Source: Sphaerosporella brunnea (Eukaryota; Ascomycota; Pezizomycetes; Pezizales; Pyronemataceae). Taken from it: 64,000 nt of DNA. Below, piece after piece: positions 32,134-43,955 of the stretch. The notes beneath the pieces are model-generated. The model saw nothing but the letters and a program-made list of their open reading frames with translations, searched no databases and had not been told where the DNA came from. Where the stretch lies: assembly GCA_008704415.1 (NCBI GenBank), contig VXIS01000228.1:1-64000 (forward strand), in the 5' to 3' direction. A program made the position numbers and the translations under genes. Each line of letters starts with the position of its first letter. The stretch's first letter is position 1.

Positions 32134-33275
32134 ATGTCGTAAGGCCTTCCCAGATCCATCTTTATGCACATCCACGAAGCTAACCTCTCCTCCTCCCAAG
32201 CTATTCGAGCGAATACTCCGACTCGGATGACGAGAAGTTTCCTCCCGTCGCCACGAGCAAAGCTCCTCGTCGTATCTACAACTTCGGGGAGAAGGCTGTA
32301 GCGAAGCTTACGTTTCCCTGCGTGCAGTGCGACAAGGTCTTCGAATCGAAGAAGGCGCTCGTCCGCCACAAGGAGTGTGCCACCGATCACGAGTACTGCG
32401 CTTTGCACGACGAGGACTTCGAGGACTGGGAGGACTACGCCGTGCACCGTGTCAACAGCCGTGAGCACAGGACCTGCGAGCACTGTTACAGGGACTTCGG
32501 CAGCAAGGACGGTCTAGATTTGCACAAGGCCCAGGTAAGTGATTGTCTATGTTTGTTGTTGTGTTTGCTCCAACGGAAACTCACACCCCACCCCCCCCCC
32601 CCCAGTTCCACCGCGGCATCCAAACTACGATGTGCCCCTACTGCAACAAGGTCTTCCGCGGCGGCATGGCCGGCTTGTCGATGCACTTTGAGTCCAACCA
32701 GTGCAAGGGCGGCATGACCCGTGTGGAGTTGAACAGCATCGTCAACGCTCTGAAGACGGGCCAGCCGGTGTCGCACAAGCAGTTGACCGAAACCGCCAGT
32801 GTCCATGACGAGGGTGAGACGCTGCGCAATATGGGCGTCGGCACCATAGGATCGGAAGAGAACGATCTGGGCATCAAGAAGGAGGACGTAAAGAGGTACT
32901 TCAACAACCTGTTCGGCAAGTACGTTTGCCCGTGCGGCAAGAAGTTTGGCCAGATGCAGTCCATGTGGCAGCACCTCCAGTCCATCTCTCACCAGAAGAA
33001 GTCCTATCTGTAAGCGTGTTCCTGACTCCCTTCACGAATGCCGTACCTAGTTGTGTGTAACCCTCCCGGTTTGCTGATATTTGACGAAAAGCTGTGTTGG
33101 TTGCCAGAAACACTTCAAGGGTGCCTCTGCCCTCCTCCAGCACCAGCAGTCCGGCTCCATGACCTGCTACCTCGCCTCGAACGAGGCCGCCCGCGCCGCC
33201 GATCTGGCCACTGGAGGCCTTGTGGCTACCATCAAGGGAGACCACGGCTTCAAGCGCCTAGAGGGTCCGCACTAA
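32134..33275 (+). CDS. C2H2 zinc-finger protein
   Basis: Four exons, 32134-32138 (5 nt: ATG plus TC), 32201-32534, 32606-33009 and 33092-33275, all in phase, 308 residues. Joining the micro-exon gives MSYSSEYSDSDDEKFPPVA, which removes a stop that would otherwise follow the ATG. At least five zinc-finger-like units follow: FPCVQCDKVFESKKALVRHK; YCALHDEDFEDWEDYAVH; RTCEHCYRDFGSKDGLDLHK; TMCPYCNKVFRGGMAGLSMH; YVCPCGKKFGQMQSMWQHLQ; and CVGCQKHFKGASALLQHQQ. They suit nucleic-acid binding; the spacing CxxC-x12-H-x4-5-H/C is of the fungal C2H2 type with some C-terminal Cys in place of His. The role is unknown. Intron 2 contains a C-run of about 14 just before its acceptor. Confidence 0.82.
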
Positions 33276-33850
33276 ACCATGGTCCGTACTATCCTTTCTC
33301 TACCCTTTCTCTAAGTTATCTAATCCAAAATAGGGACAGTGAACCTGTTTTCATGTGGGGTATTTTGCCGTCTAGGAGCTTCTGGTGCGGTACTGCACAC
33401 GATATCCTTATATACCGCATAAAACTCTGATACTTACCTAATGTGTCGGCTGCAATTTTCGATCCAAATTACGGGTGGTCGTCGTCACAAACTCGCGTAC
33501 AGTCCCTGTTTTGAATCATCATTAGTCACTCGGTCGACCTTTACATCTATAGGCTATGGCCCACAAGTATTCTCAGCTCACACAAGGAGGGCGATATAAA
33601 TGTGTAAGTGAACTCTTGAGATCCACGCACTGGATGTCTGGCATCGTAAACGCACCAGCCTGCCTACCCCCGTCTCCTCAAGCTTTATATACCATCCAGG
33701 ACCATCCAAAACTAAACCCCCACCGGCAAAATACAAAACCCCCGCCTCCATAAACTCCCAAAGAAAAACTAGCCAACCAAATGAAAAAAAGAGCTGAAAA
33801 AAAAATAAAAAAATAAATAAAAAATCCAACCTTCTATTTCAACCAACACT
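33276..33850. other. intergenic, 3' regions of converging genes
   Basis: A/T-rich, with AAAATAAAAAAATAAATAAA near 33805-33825 that may serve as polyadenylation sequence for either gene. No ORF supported. Confidence 0.5.
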
Positions 33851-36637
33851 CTACAACATCTGCCCCGTGGCGGCCCCAGTCCAGGCCTCCAAAGGCCAGC
33901 CTGCATCAAGGCCATACGCGAAATTCACACCACCGCTGCTTCCCACCTCCCGTATCATTTCAAACAGCCTGCTCCCATCCATTCCCGCCGACATTTCCAC
34001 TTCGCCAATTAAATGGTCAGGAAGCTGAGCTGCCATGCGGAACATGGGATCAAGGTCCTGCTGGTGAGGATACACCATGGGTTCGTACGACTGCTGGCGG
34101 TGCATGTACTGATCCTGTGGTGGAGGTGGCGGGTGATGGAGGAGGTTGGCAAGGCTTGCAGGAATCTGTGAAGGCGTTGGCGGACTATGGCTATATTCAC
34201 TCGGCACCCAATCGGCCTGTGATGTTTCGGGCCGGAAACGTTTTGCTGATCGCTGCTGTTGCTGCTCCTGGTGGTGGACCTGATGTGAGCCGCGGTTTGA
34301 GGCCTGCGAGCGTGGACGCATGGCAGCCATCTCGCTGCTGCAGAGCTGGACGGTGGAGGATGCAAGGGAATCGAAGACGTCGCGGCACGTCTGGGCGGCC
34401 GGACAGCGTTCGATCATGGATGAGAGCACGTCAACACAGGCGAGTGTGTGAAAGTCGATTTGATCGATTGTTGTTGCAGCACGTACTTCAGGACATTGCC
34501 ACAGTGCGCAGAGATAAGATGTACCTGAAAGAGTGAGTGAGAGCGCTGGAAAATGAAGAAAAGGGATATCTACCGGCCATGAAGAGGTTGTGACAGGCCA
34601 GCCAAGTATAATTGATGCTCTTTTCTCGGTGTAGGTGCCGATAGGCTTTGATTATCTTACTTCCCGAATCCGCAATGATCTCAAAGGCTTCGGTCGATGG
34701 CGATGGTACTGCGGGACAAAGTCCATACAAGAGTAATCTCGTTTGCTGGTAATTCAGATCGACGAAGGAAAGATTGAAACCACAGCCTGCTTCGTCCCGG
34801 TTCTTTGGCGCTGTATCGCACCAATGCTGCAGTCTAGCCTCCATGTCACGTCGCCAATTCTCCAACGACGAGAACCGTCGAGGAATCTCTGAATTCTGGT
34901 AAAGAATTTGTTGAATTTCACTCTGTAGCTGTCGTATGCGAAACATGTGCAGTGATATCGTGCGGGAAGACATTCTCCCCAACTGCTGTGGTAGAATGCC
35001 ATTGGGTGTGATGCATTCGTCATCAACGTCCACAGGAAATGGTACCTTCACAGCGTCATCTGATATGCCGAAAGGCCGTCCCAAGTAGACGGAAACTTGT
35101 CGATCAAATGAGTACGTGCACCAAAACAATCTCCGTCGTTCGTCAAGGGCTACGGGATCCCACGTCTTTTCTGCCTTTGGTGTATTCTCTTGATGTAGCC
35201 CCATATCTACTGCAAGCCGGAGCGCCGAACCAAGGACGTACCAGACGCCTACGAACAATTCAGTATTACTGGCACTGAACTGTCAAGGATATTCCTACCG
35301 GGGTTACAGGGTCTCATGAGTGAGTACAGCGCAAGTAGCAGCACTCCCTTCAAGCCATCGAGGCGATTATTGGTAGAAGCGGCAGATAAGAAAAGAGAGT
35401 CTACGTGCTGCATCGCAGCTGCATGATACCGTTCCGGTAGGTTTTCGGTGCTCTGAGACATTGCTGAAGCAATTGCGAAGCACATGAAGGCAAAGTATAG
35501 ATCGGCAGAATGCTGTATGCTGTCAAAATTATTCATTCCATGTTGCACGAAGTTGGCAGGCGGAGTTCCTCCTTCCATTTCTACACGATCACAGAGCCGC
35601 CGGAAAATCGGCTTGAATGTAGGTCGGAACAGGATGGGAAACTGCGGGTTCGCCTGCTGAAAGTAGATTTCCAAGAGTTGTTCCGCAACATCGCGGTTCG
35701 GAAACGGACATGGTGCCGTACGCTGACGATTGCGCGGAATGACGGTGGAAGACGCGGCTGGATCTGAGGTAGCTATCGAGTCAGACGTTGGAATGGCTGG
35801 GCCAGGTGGGCTATTGCCGGTTTTGTCACCGTCCTTTACGCTCAACTTTACGGCCGCGAACATGAGCCTGGCAAATCTGGATTGCGCCCATGTCAGTGTG
35901 CGCGTGCTAGGGGGGCGGTGGAAGAGCGCATACGAGATGCCGGAGCTTCCTCCCATAAATCCTGGAGCGCTGGTGCCTTGCACGCCCACCAGACCAACTT
36001 GATTTACTAAGTTCTCGATGTCGGGCCTCAGATGTAGTGCCTTGCACTCTCCGTTACTGCTATCGTTCCGGTCGTCTCGCGGAGTGTGGTGATCCCTAAC
36101 GCTCTCGGCATCCCCGATAGCAGTGCTGATGGACCCGGAGAAGCTCCCTCTTTTCACATCATTTTGTCGTCCGTTGTCGCTCCACCCGGAGTGTAATTGA
36201 GGATCTATCGCGTTGTCGTCATCCTCATTTGGTTGTTTTAGCTTCAGCTCAAGCTCAAGGTGTTTCACTCTCTTTTCCAACCAATCGACATAGCTTCGAG
36301 GAATCTCCCGTCCGGTCGCCGCATCAATTCCTACACACTCAACCCCGGCCTTCAAGCATGCCGAGCAACTCGGGAATTGCTGGTCGCACCGCGTCTTCCG
36401 CGCTCGACACCGATTACATGCCTGAATAGATCGAGATATTGTTGGGGTGCTGCCGCCAGACCGAGAATTCTTCCGACCTTCCGGCGCCGCAAATGTAGTT
36501 GCGTGGGGAGTGGTTGGTGGGGGGATTTTTGACGACCCGGAGTCTTCGGAGCACGGTGATGGACGCTTCCGTGAGTTCGATTCGGCGGGAGAGAGGAGTT
36601 GTTGCTGGGGGGAGATGGGGGAGTGGATTGGACGCAT
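33851..36637 (-). CDS. Zn2Cys6 fungal-specific transcription factor
   Basis: Three exons, 36637-35299, 35248-34574 and 34524-33851, with introns of 50 and 49 nt, 895 residues. The binuclear zinc cluster is at residues 74-101: QACNRCRARKTRCDQQFPSC then SACLKAGVEC, followed by the linker/coiled coil REIPRSYVDWLEKRVKHLEL. The middle has the fungal-specific transcription factor domain: AEQLLEIYFQQANPQFPIL, ALRLAVDMGLHQEN, ERRRLFWCTYSFDRQVSVYL and GRPFGISDDAV. The C-terminus is Gln/His/Pro-rich, as in activation domains. The protein is expected to be a nuclear regulator binding CGG-type sites. The regulated pathway cannot be told, as no neighbour forms an obvious cluster. All introns and phases are well supported. 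Confidence 0.9.
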
Positions 36638-38344
36638 TGCCGAGAGGGGAGAGGGGGGTTATGGGGTGGCCGCCTATGACGAAGCGAGTGCTATAAGGAC
36701 TTCTTTGGTGTTGGTTGACTTTCTGTACGCGGGTTTGCACAAAGCTTGTTTGTTCTGCAAAACTCGAATGACGAAGGAGCAGGGGCAGCAGCGGCGGCAG
36801 CAGCCAGGCGGGAAGGGAAATTGAAGTGAACTGCGTCGGGTCGCTGGCACTGCTTGCGCCATTACTATCAGCACGAGAATGGAACAAGAGATATGAAGTA
36901 AACGGTTGCGCAAAGCGTGGAGAAACGGAAACGTGAGGTCGGTCGGTACATACAGTGTGTACCGCGGACGATAAGCTTTCAAGCCGCAAGCTACTTAGCT
37001 TTTTCGCGAGTTGGACGATGCGGATGAAATAGGGAGGGGCGGCTGTAGGAGGAAGTAAGTAAGTAGCTGTGGATAGATTAATTAAGTGCTTAGTTACTTA
37101 TGTAACTGGCGACGGGGTGCTCGTGTCAGTCCGGCGTTTTTTTTTTTTTTTGTTTTTTTTTTTTTTTCTTTTTTTCTCGTTTTTGTTTTTCTCGGCGAAG
37201 GAGGAGCACAACACGAGCGGGGCTGCAGCTGAGTGAGACTCTTGGTGAGGAGGATGTTGATGATGATGAAGATGATGAAGATTATGATGGGGGCGGTGAG
37301 GCAGCAGCGGAGCGGACGGCTTTCCTCCCGGATTCCTTCGATTCCCGTCGACCTTGAGCTAGCTAGGAGGCGATCTCTCGAAGCATGCCAATAAGGTTAG
37401 GCCGCGGCGAGGGGTGCAGGCAAAGAAAAACAATCAAAAAAAATGATGCGATGAGGAGGGTTCGAACCTGCACCAGAGGAGTGCTGATGTAGAGTATCCT
37501 TTCAAGTCAACCAGATGGTTTCAGTTCTCTCGAGTCCTTCTCAACGACTCGAACCAGAGTGCGTGAGCGCGTGAGTAAATACAGGAAATTCTGGATGGCC
37601 AGTCTCATACATATGACATACATGCAAAAAAGTTGGCTTCGGCAGCAGTTGGGTTGCTCCTGCTCCGCTGCGGCTTGTTTATCATGTTTTTTATTTTTTA
37701 TTTTTTCGGGTTTTCAATGCCGGTCTCGCGTCCGCAGCCCACGTTCGATAGGGCCGATCCCCCGGCGCGCTGAGGCTCACAAGGGAAAGGAAGCCGAGCG
37801 CTAAACGAAATCCGCCGCCGCTGACTGGTCGACGGGATGGCGCGAGCTAGTTATGTAGCAGCCGATGTGCGGAGAAAGAACGACAGATCATCGCATTTCG
37901 ATTCTCCACCACCGCCATCTGAACTGGTAGGTCACCGTCCGAACCTGATTGATTGATTATTGCTTTGCCTGGAGACGGCTGGATGGATTGCGATACCGTG
38001 TTGACACTTCCGTTTTCGAACTAGTTTCAGCCGCGCGCTAACCATTTTAGAACTAGCCCGATATAAAATTGGTGGAGCGTGTTGTGCTTCAATCTTCGTC
38101 CCTCCAACAAAATACAATCCCATCATCCTCGTCCTCAACCTCGGAATCGCTCAAGATAGGAAAAAGGCTCTGCACTATATACTGGCGCTCTACTCCTACA
38201 AGCCTTGCACTGCGTCTGCTGCCAGACTCAGGAAGCGCCGAGCCGGCCGAGTCGTCGTCCGTGATCGGAGCTTTTTGCATGAGTTCCAGCATTAGCAGGA
38301 GCCCGGGAAACACAGGGCATCAAGGTGGGCCACCCACCAGTCTC
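36638..38344. other. gene-poor upstream region
   Basis: 5' region of the Zn2Cys6 gene with T-runs (37138-37175), a GATGAAGAT-type microsatellite (about 37253-37288), and a tRNA-like fragment near 37449-37500 (see rejected items). No gene supported. Confidence 0.4.
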
Positions 38345-39140
38345 CTACCTGCCTGCGCGGCCTCTAGGTCGCCCTCTAGGCCGTACTCTTCCGCGCGCAG
38401 GACCTGCTCCTTCTGCCGAGCCGGAGGAGGCGTCGTTCATGATCGGATGAGAAGGTACTTGACTGGGGCCTAGGTCTTCAGGTTCTGCCTCGCTTTCACC
38501 ACTACTGTCACAATTTAAGCCTTGCATGAGATGCGCGAGATGCTCTCCAGAATCACTGGACTCAGAGCACTCATCCTGCTCTTGATGACAACCCCGCGTC
38601 CTCCACTCCTTGATACCAGACTGCAACACTTGCGGGTGCAATCCCTTGATCGATAGCTCGGTGTCGCAGGTTCCATCAATGGGAAGTGACAAGCCTAATC
38701 TCCGGAAGCTCTGCACATCAACTTTTTGACGAGTTGTACAGAAGTGTTCCCAAGCTTTCCCCACACAGCGAGTCATGAGTACTCGCATTTTTCCAACCGC
38801 ACTGTCCTTTTTACCAACAAGAATACCGGTCGTGGCAGAGTATACCTCAAGGAGATCTAGCTAACCATCGGTGGCTTGAAAACTTGTTAGGAGAAGCCAG
38901 AAGCGGAGGAGCCAGATGAACAAGTGAAGGGGAGTCGTGAGACCAACGTACCTGTTAGAGGAGAACTTTGAAAGGTCGATTGACGGAGACATCTAAGGGC
39001 TGCACAAGGTACTGCATGCCCGGGAACACACACCCAGATACTCGAGACCTGCCTTGAGGGAGGGGAGTTGCATTTGCCCCCAAGTTTTTTGCACTCTGTG
39101 GGGTATCGCCAACCGCTTAAGATAGCCAAATTCCGGGTTT
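38345..39140 (-). pseudogene. degenerate DDE-superfamily transposase fragment
   Basis: Read 5' to 3' on the minus strand, a first piece has FPGMQYLVQPLDVSVNRPFK (about 38960-39030), the block that precedes the last catalytic acidic residue in fungal DDE_1 (pogo/Jerky-like) transposases. This is followed by a stop and then by MTRCVGKAWEHFCTTRQK, QSFRRLGLSLPIDGTCDTEL and SIKGL (38620-38790), the C-terminal block of the same family. The pieces lie in different frames with stops between. The C-terminal tail (GRVRPRGRPRGRAGR) may be read-through. Family assignment comes from motif order. No intact terminal repeats were found. Confidence 0.6.
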
Positions 39141-40254
39141 TTTTGTTGATAAAACAGCGGTTGCCTGGAGCAATAAGCAGAAACCCTTCTCTCGCCTTAG
39201 CTAGTCGCTGCTGAATCCGTCTAGTATCGAAACCCTTGGTGTGATCGGCTTTTACCAGACATCCATCGTGAATCTCCTCATCTCATGCAAGGCTTTGCGA
39301 AGCGTAACTCCGTCTGCTCCGCCCACGTCACGCTTGCAATGGTTGGCTTCAAACGTAGTTTCAGTCCAAAGTCATCAAGCGATCGCAAAATACAGGTCCG
39401 GTTTCTTCAGTGGGTTGCAAGTATGAGGAGCGAGACCGACCTTTCATCGCCGAACCTCAGAGTCGGCGAAAAACGGACAGAGATGTGCTGGCACGAGTGA
39501 CCGAAAAAAAAAAAACCAATGCAGCCAACATTTTGCCCAGCCCAAGCACAGCAAACGCTGCAATACAGGTGTGAGCTTGCGGGTGAGGCGATCAGGATTC
39601 TTCCGCAGTGTAGTTACACACGTACGTGTCACTTGGAATTGGGCGATATCTCCCCCGCTCTCAGACTCTGAGACATTAGAGTATGGCGGCTGGGTGCCAA
39701 GTCACCAAAATTCTGGCTGCAGCAATGCAAAAAGCAGCGAAGAAGAATAAATTCAATATCAAGCCATTAGAATTCTCCTTGGCCTCGCCTATAACGGCGT
39801 AACCACAGGCTGACTGTTTCGCTCAAGGTTGGTGTTATCAGACGGTGAAGAAACGCCGCCATACAGTGCACTCCCGCCGCGCTACATGTGCCCGCATGGC
39901 CGCACAATGATATTCACAACCACCCTTCTACGGCACTCCCACCGGACTCTGTTTCTAGTTACAGACAGTGCAACAAAGCATTCCCATCACGGAATCATTA
40001 TTTTATTTCGCTTCGTTGCTTGTGACGTTGCTGCAGCCACTTGACGCTCGGCCGCCATAGTACTGCATCCAACATGCCATGTTGGAGCCTCACCATCACC
40101 ACTTGCAATCCCCGCAGCCTTGTGCTTTTGGGATTCAAGATATTGCGTGGTTTGCCGTCTTTCATGTGCGGCTGGTCTGAGAGGATATAACAGCTGGGCG
40201 CTGTCTGTAACATTTGGTATTGCCCAGAAAACTTCACCGAAAACTCCTCTCGAA
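39141..40254. other. transposon-derived or intergenic DNA
   Basis: Probably includes the 5' part of the transposase remnant on the minus strand (coding-like pieces such as DGCLVKADHTKGFDTRRIQQ near 39190-39280), then the promoter of the membrane protein gene at 40255. No intact ORF. Confidence 0.4.
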
Positions 40255-42475
40255 ATGACCCGCCTCTCGAATATCCCGCTTTTCATGAGTTTGTACCTTT
40301 TCGTCACAATCCCATCATTCGTCTCGCTTGTCTTCGCCGTCCCACTTGCCCAGCCCCTCGAAATCCGCCCGTTCGCGCCCAAAATTTACGACTACCCAAC
40401 AGAGGTTGAAAAAAGTTGGGTCCTAGAGCCACGTACGCGGGGAAGCATCGGTCTACTATGGTCATGTACCTTCACCATCTTGCTTGCGGTGTGGTCGACT
40501 TTGCACCTCAACATGCAAATGGCGGCGGATGCCACACTTGACGACGCTCTCGGCGAGTCACCTACAACTCCCACTCCATGGTTCCAGTGGATCAGACGGC
40601 AGTTCAGTCCAAAACATCGGGTGGGATGGAAATACAAGTTCTTCTGGGCCCTTTTGACGCTCGTGGTACCGGAGCTTCCTTTGGCAGTGGCACTGGGAGA
40701 ACTGTGGACCGCAAGGGATCTGTTGAAACAGCTCGAGGTGAAAAAGGTGACCAAGGAAGCACCCAAGGAGGCACCCCAGGAGGAACCCCAGGCTTTCAAG
40801 AAATGGGATCTCACTATGGCGTTCTATGTGGTCATGGGCGGGTTTTACGTTCACCAGTAAGGGCTTGCCTTATCACTTGAAAAGGGACGTCAATTGAACT
40901 GGCTAATCTGAGTGTGTCCAGAGATCGTCAAGGACCCCATTCCCTTCGGGACCGGGTGACATGGGTGAATCGCCGACGTCTCCAAAAGTTCACGGATCCC
41001 AAAACCGAGAGAAACATCGCAATCAGCACCGAGATAAAGGGTACCAAAAGAATCGTCACCGAAACAATTGTCATCGTTACCGACACAACTGTTGCCGATA
41101 CAACCGTCAAAACAACTATCGGCAATCCCCGATACGATCGCCGGTACCGAGAAAACCATCACCAGAACAACCAGCATCGAAATAAGGAACGGCAAAAAAA
41201 AAATTACACCGAGGAAATTGTCACCGTTACTGACCCAGCAGTTGCCAGAACGAACGTCATCGAGGGAACCGCCATCGAAAACATTACAGATGATAAAGCA
41301 CGCGATGTTTTGACACCGCATGGCTTTCTCTATATTGCGCGCTTGCTCCAAGACTTAAAGGAAAAAAATACGGAAAGAGATAATGCCGAATACGAGCGAC
41401 TACAACGTCAGATAAACGACATGAATACCTCCATTCTGCGCGACCTAAGCAAGACAAATACAGTCGCAAAGGTGATTGTGTTTCTCCAAGCAGCCTGGAT
41501 AATAGTCCAGGTTACCGGCCGTTTCCTCGAACCTCTCCCAGTGGCACTCCTCGAACTCCACACGGCTGCACATTCTGTGTGCGCCATCATAATGTACGCT
41601 ACTTGGTGGTATAAGCCGATGGATATTTTTATTGCAACTCCCATCTTCCTTACCGAGGATCAATATAATACAATGCGGACGAAACGTACGTTTGATGCCA
41701 CCAACCATCTCCGAGTTCCGGGCTATGCACGCGACTTCCTCAGAGGGAACAAAAGTAACACGTTCCCCGATTCCCGTCGGGTATTTTCAGCCGCATTGCC
41801 AACTACTGGCGGTCCCTTCTTTTGCTTTCCGAGGAGGAAGATGAGAATAAATATTACTTGAGTTCGCAAGGCACTCTCGCCAAAGAGCTTTACAAGCAGA
41901 TGGTCGGTCGTGTACGGTTTTTCGACGATGTTCTAAAAGGAGTTGTCCAGGCGCTTATGCACATCGTTTTCAGTTGGAATAAATGGCCACTCAAAGCACT
42001 TATATGGTTCCTCACGACAATCTTTTACAGCAGCTGTCACCTCGTATCATGGAACTGGCATTTCCCAACCGACGTCGAGGCACTACTCTGGCATCTCTGC
42101 ACCGTATATACTGCCGGTAGCATCTTGATCTTAGGTATCTTAGCCATGATTGCCTCGCTTTACGTCGTCTACTTCGAGAGTAGGCAGTCCAAGCAGGGCA
42201 ATACACCGCCTCCACCCTGTTGGGGGGAAATAGAGACCATCGGCGGAAAGATTCGGTTCCTGGTCGACGAGGTTATCCGCCATGGATTGCGATTTGTCGG
42301 CTTGGGGCTTACCGTCGGAATTCCGTTTTGGTTGCTGGCGCGGGTCTTCATGGTAGTGGAAGCATACATCAGCATTAGGAATCTCAAAAAAGGCTCGTTT
42401 GAGACAGTGCAATGGTCAGAATTTGGGATAATTTGGGCTAGTATTCAGAAAGAAAACCAAATAAGCGGGGGGTAA
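40255..42475 (+). CDS. fungal multi-pass membrane protein of unknown function
   Basis: Modelled as three exons, 40255-40856, 40922-41689 and 41791-42475, 684 residues. The first intron (65 nt, GTAAGG donor, GGCTAATC branch point) is solid. The second is tentative: GTTTGA donor at 41690 and TTTTCAG acceptor restore the frame, while the stronger GTACGT at 41686 would not. N-terminal signal/membrane segment, then the signature of a very common Pezizomycotina family, RGSIGLLWSCTFTILLAVWS followed by TLHLN and KFFWALLTLVVPE; later LTPHGFLYIARLLQD, VIVFLQAAWIIVQVTGR, PVALLELHTAAHSVCAIIMY and TWWYKP; then SCHLVSWNWHFPTDVEALLW and further helices. Unusually, residues about 225-300 are a Thr/Val/Arg-rich degenerate repeat. 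Role unknown in the whole family. Confidence 0.75.
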
Positions 42476-43161
42476 TTTTTTTTTTTGAGAAGTTGGAAGG
42501 GAATGTGAAGGATTGTTTGTTTTTATGGTTCAGCATCATGGGGAAAGGGGCAAGGGGACAAGATATTGAAGTTTTTTTTTTTTTCCTTTTTTTTTCCCCT
42601 TTTTTTGTTCCCTTTTGTGGGCGGGAGGGCCGAAGGAATCTTGGGTGTTAACGAGACCGATTTCTGAATCTCGTTTGTGAAGCTCAACTTCAACCATGCG
42701 CTTGTTACCCATGCGATACCTACCGATTTTCATGGTTTTACTCAGGCAACAGCGCCAAGGTTGCAACTATGGCTGCTTCAATCCCGCCCGTGTTGGGAAT
42801 TGGTCAGCTGCCGCCACCCAAAAGCCTGCTTCTGGTATGAAGATTCAGGAATGGAACGCTGGCCCTTGTAAGACAACGTGTCGACTGCAGGTTCGAAGCT
42901 CCAACCCATACTCACCTATCTCGGTAACATGTCGATGTCACGCTGTCATGTTGGCGGTGGGCGAGCGCGGCGACGGCGACGCCTGAAAGAAGGACGCGCG
43001 GTTAGCGCGGCTAGACCAGGGGCGCCGGCAGATCTGCACAAGCGGAAGATCTAAAAGCAACCCCAGAAACTCATCTCTACCGTGATTTGTGCGCGCATAG
43101 AGAGCCAACTCAAGGCCGATAACTATCAAGTACATATCTATCGAGCCATATTGCAGTCACC
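42476..43161. other. intergenic with T-rich tracts
   Basis: T-runs at 42478-42486 and 42571-42606, then no feature until the TatD-type pseudogene. ORFs on both strands are short and unsupported. Confidence 0.45.
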
Positions 43162-43500
43162 ATGCATCCCTTCCAGGCGACAGCTCCGCGCTTTGTGCGA
43201 CTGCTTTTAAACGCTTCAAGATCCGCAGCATCTAACAGCGCCTGCGTCTCATCTTCAACACACGCATCTTCATCTTCTTCATTCTCGCACATATCAAATC
43301 ACAGAAGAAACCTTCTCACAACAAAACATTCAGCCATGTCTACGGTGCTCGAGAACGTGGTTTCGAAAAGCACGGGCCCCTGCGTGGGACGCCAGCCCCG
43401 AGTCCCCATAGCCTCGACCTTGACCAGCACCGCGTCGACCGGCCCGATATCAAAGCGTCATACATTGATACCCATTGACACATGTTTACGACCCTTTCAC

Positions 43501-43900
43501 TACCGCATTATCCCGGTAATAACGAAATTTCACAGACCCCGAAGTATACTGACACGTACCGTTCAGCGGGCAGTGAAGCTGGGTGGGAAGTGTTTCGATG
43601 CGAGCTGGAGTGCAAAGTGGCGAGCTGGAGTGCGAAGACGCGACGTGAAAAGTCAAAAAGACGTCAATGCGACGAAGATGCTGGAGACAAGGTGGAGACG
43701 GGGAAGAGCGAGCGCTCAGGCTGTCGCTGCGGTCTCCATCTCCCCGCTCTGTTTAAGGATTTACTGACCACTACCGGTCGAGCACTGTCCAAGCACGTCG
43801 CTTCCAACCGCCTCTCACACAGCTTTACTGCCCGCTGAACGGTACGTGTCAGTATACTTCGGGGTCTGTGAAATTTTGTTATTACCGGGATAATGCGGTA
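43501..43900. mobile_element. 400-bp foldback MITE inside the TatD-like gene
   Basis: Inverted arms of about 80 bp: TACCGCATTATCCCGGTAAT at the left (43501) and the complement ATTACCGGGATAATGCGGTA at the right end (43900), continuing inward through the CACAGACCCCGAAGTATACT block with few mismatches. The interior (about 43582-43822) has no coding capacity. Ends are TA, as in Tc1/mariner-type insertions. Confidence 0.78.
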
Positions 43901-43955
43901 CCGTAGAGTTCCTTATATGCCACACAGTGGCCAAGTGACTGTGCCACTGGTAATG
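43899..43955. mobile_element. partial copy of the palindromic MITE family
   Basis: TACCGTAGAGTTCCTTATAT followed by GCCACACAGTGGCCAAGTGACTG, abutting the right end of the foldback element and sharing its TA. It resembles the left arm of the 21921 family (TACCGTAGAG, GTGGC, AAGTGACT) but is diverged and truncated. Confidence 0.4.

Noticed and set aside
37449..37570. tRNA-like sequence on the minus strand (GGTTCGAACCC T-arm followed by T8)
   Set aside because: The T-arm and a terminator-like T-run fit, but no 5' acceptor strand complementary to TCATCGC exists within reach and the anticodon arm is inconsistent. At best a pseudo-tRNA fragment.
41686..41840. Alternative second intron in the membrane protein gene with the strong GTACGT donor
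   Set aside because: Only acceptors beyond the conserved IANYWRSLLLLSEEE segment would keep the frame, giving a 155-nt intron and losing coding-like sequence.
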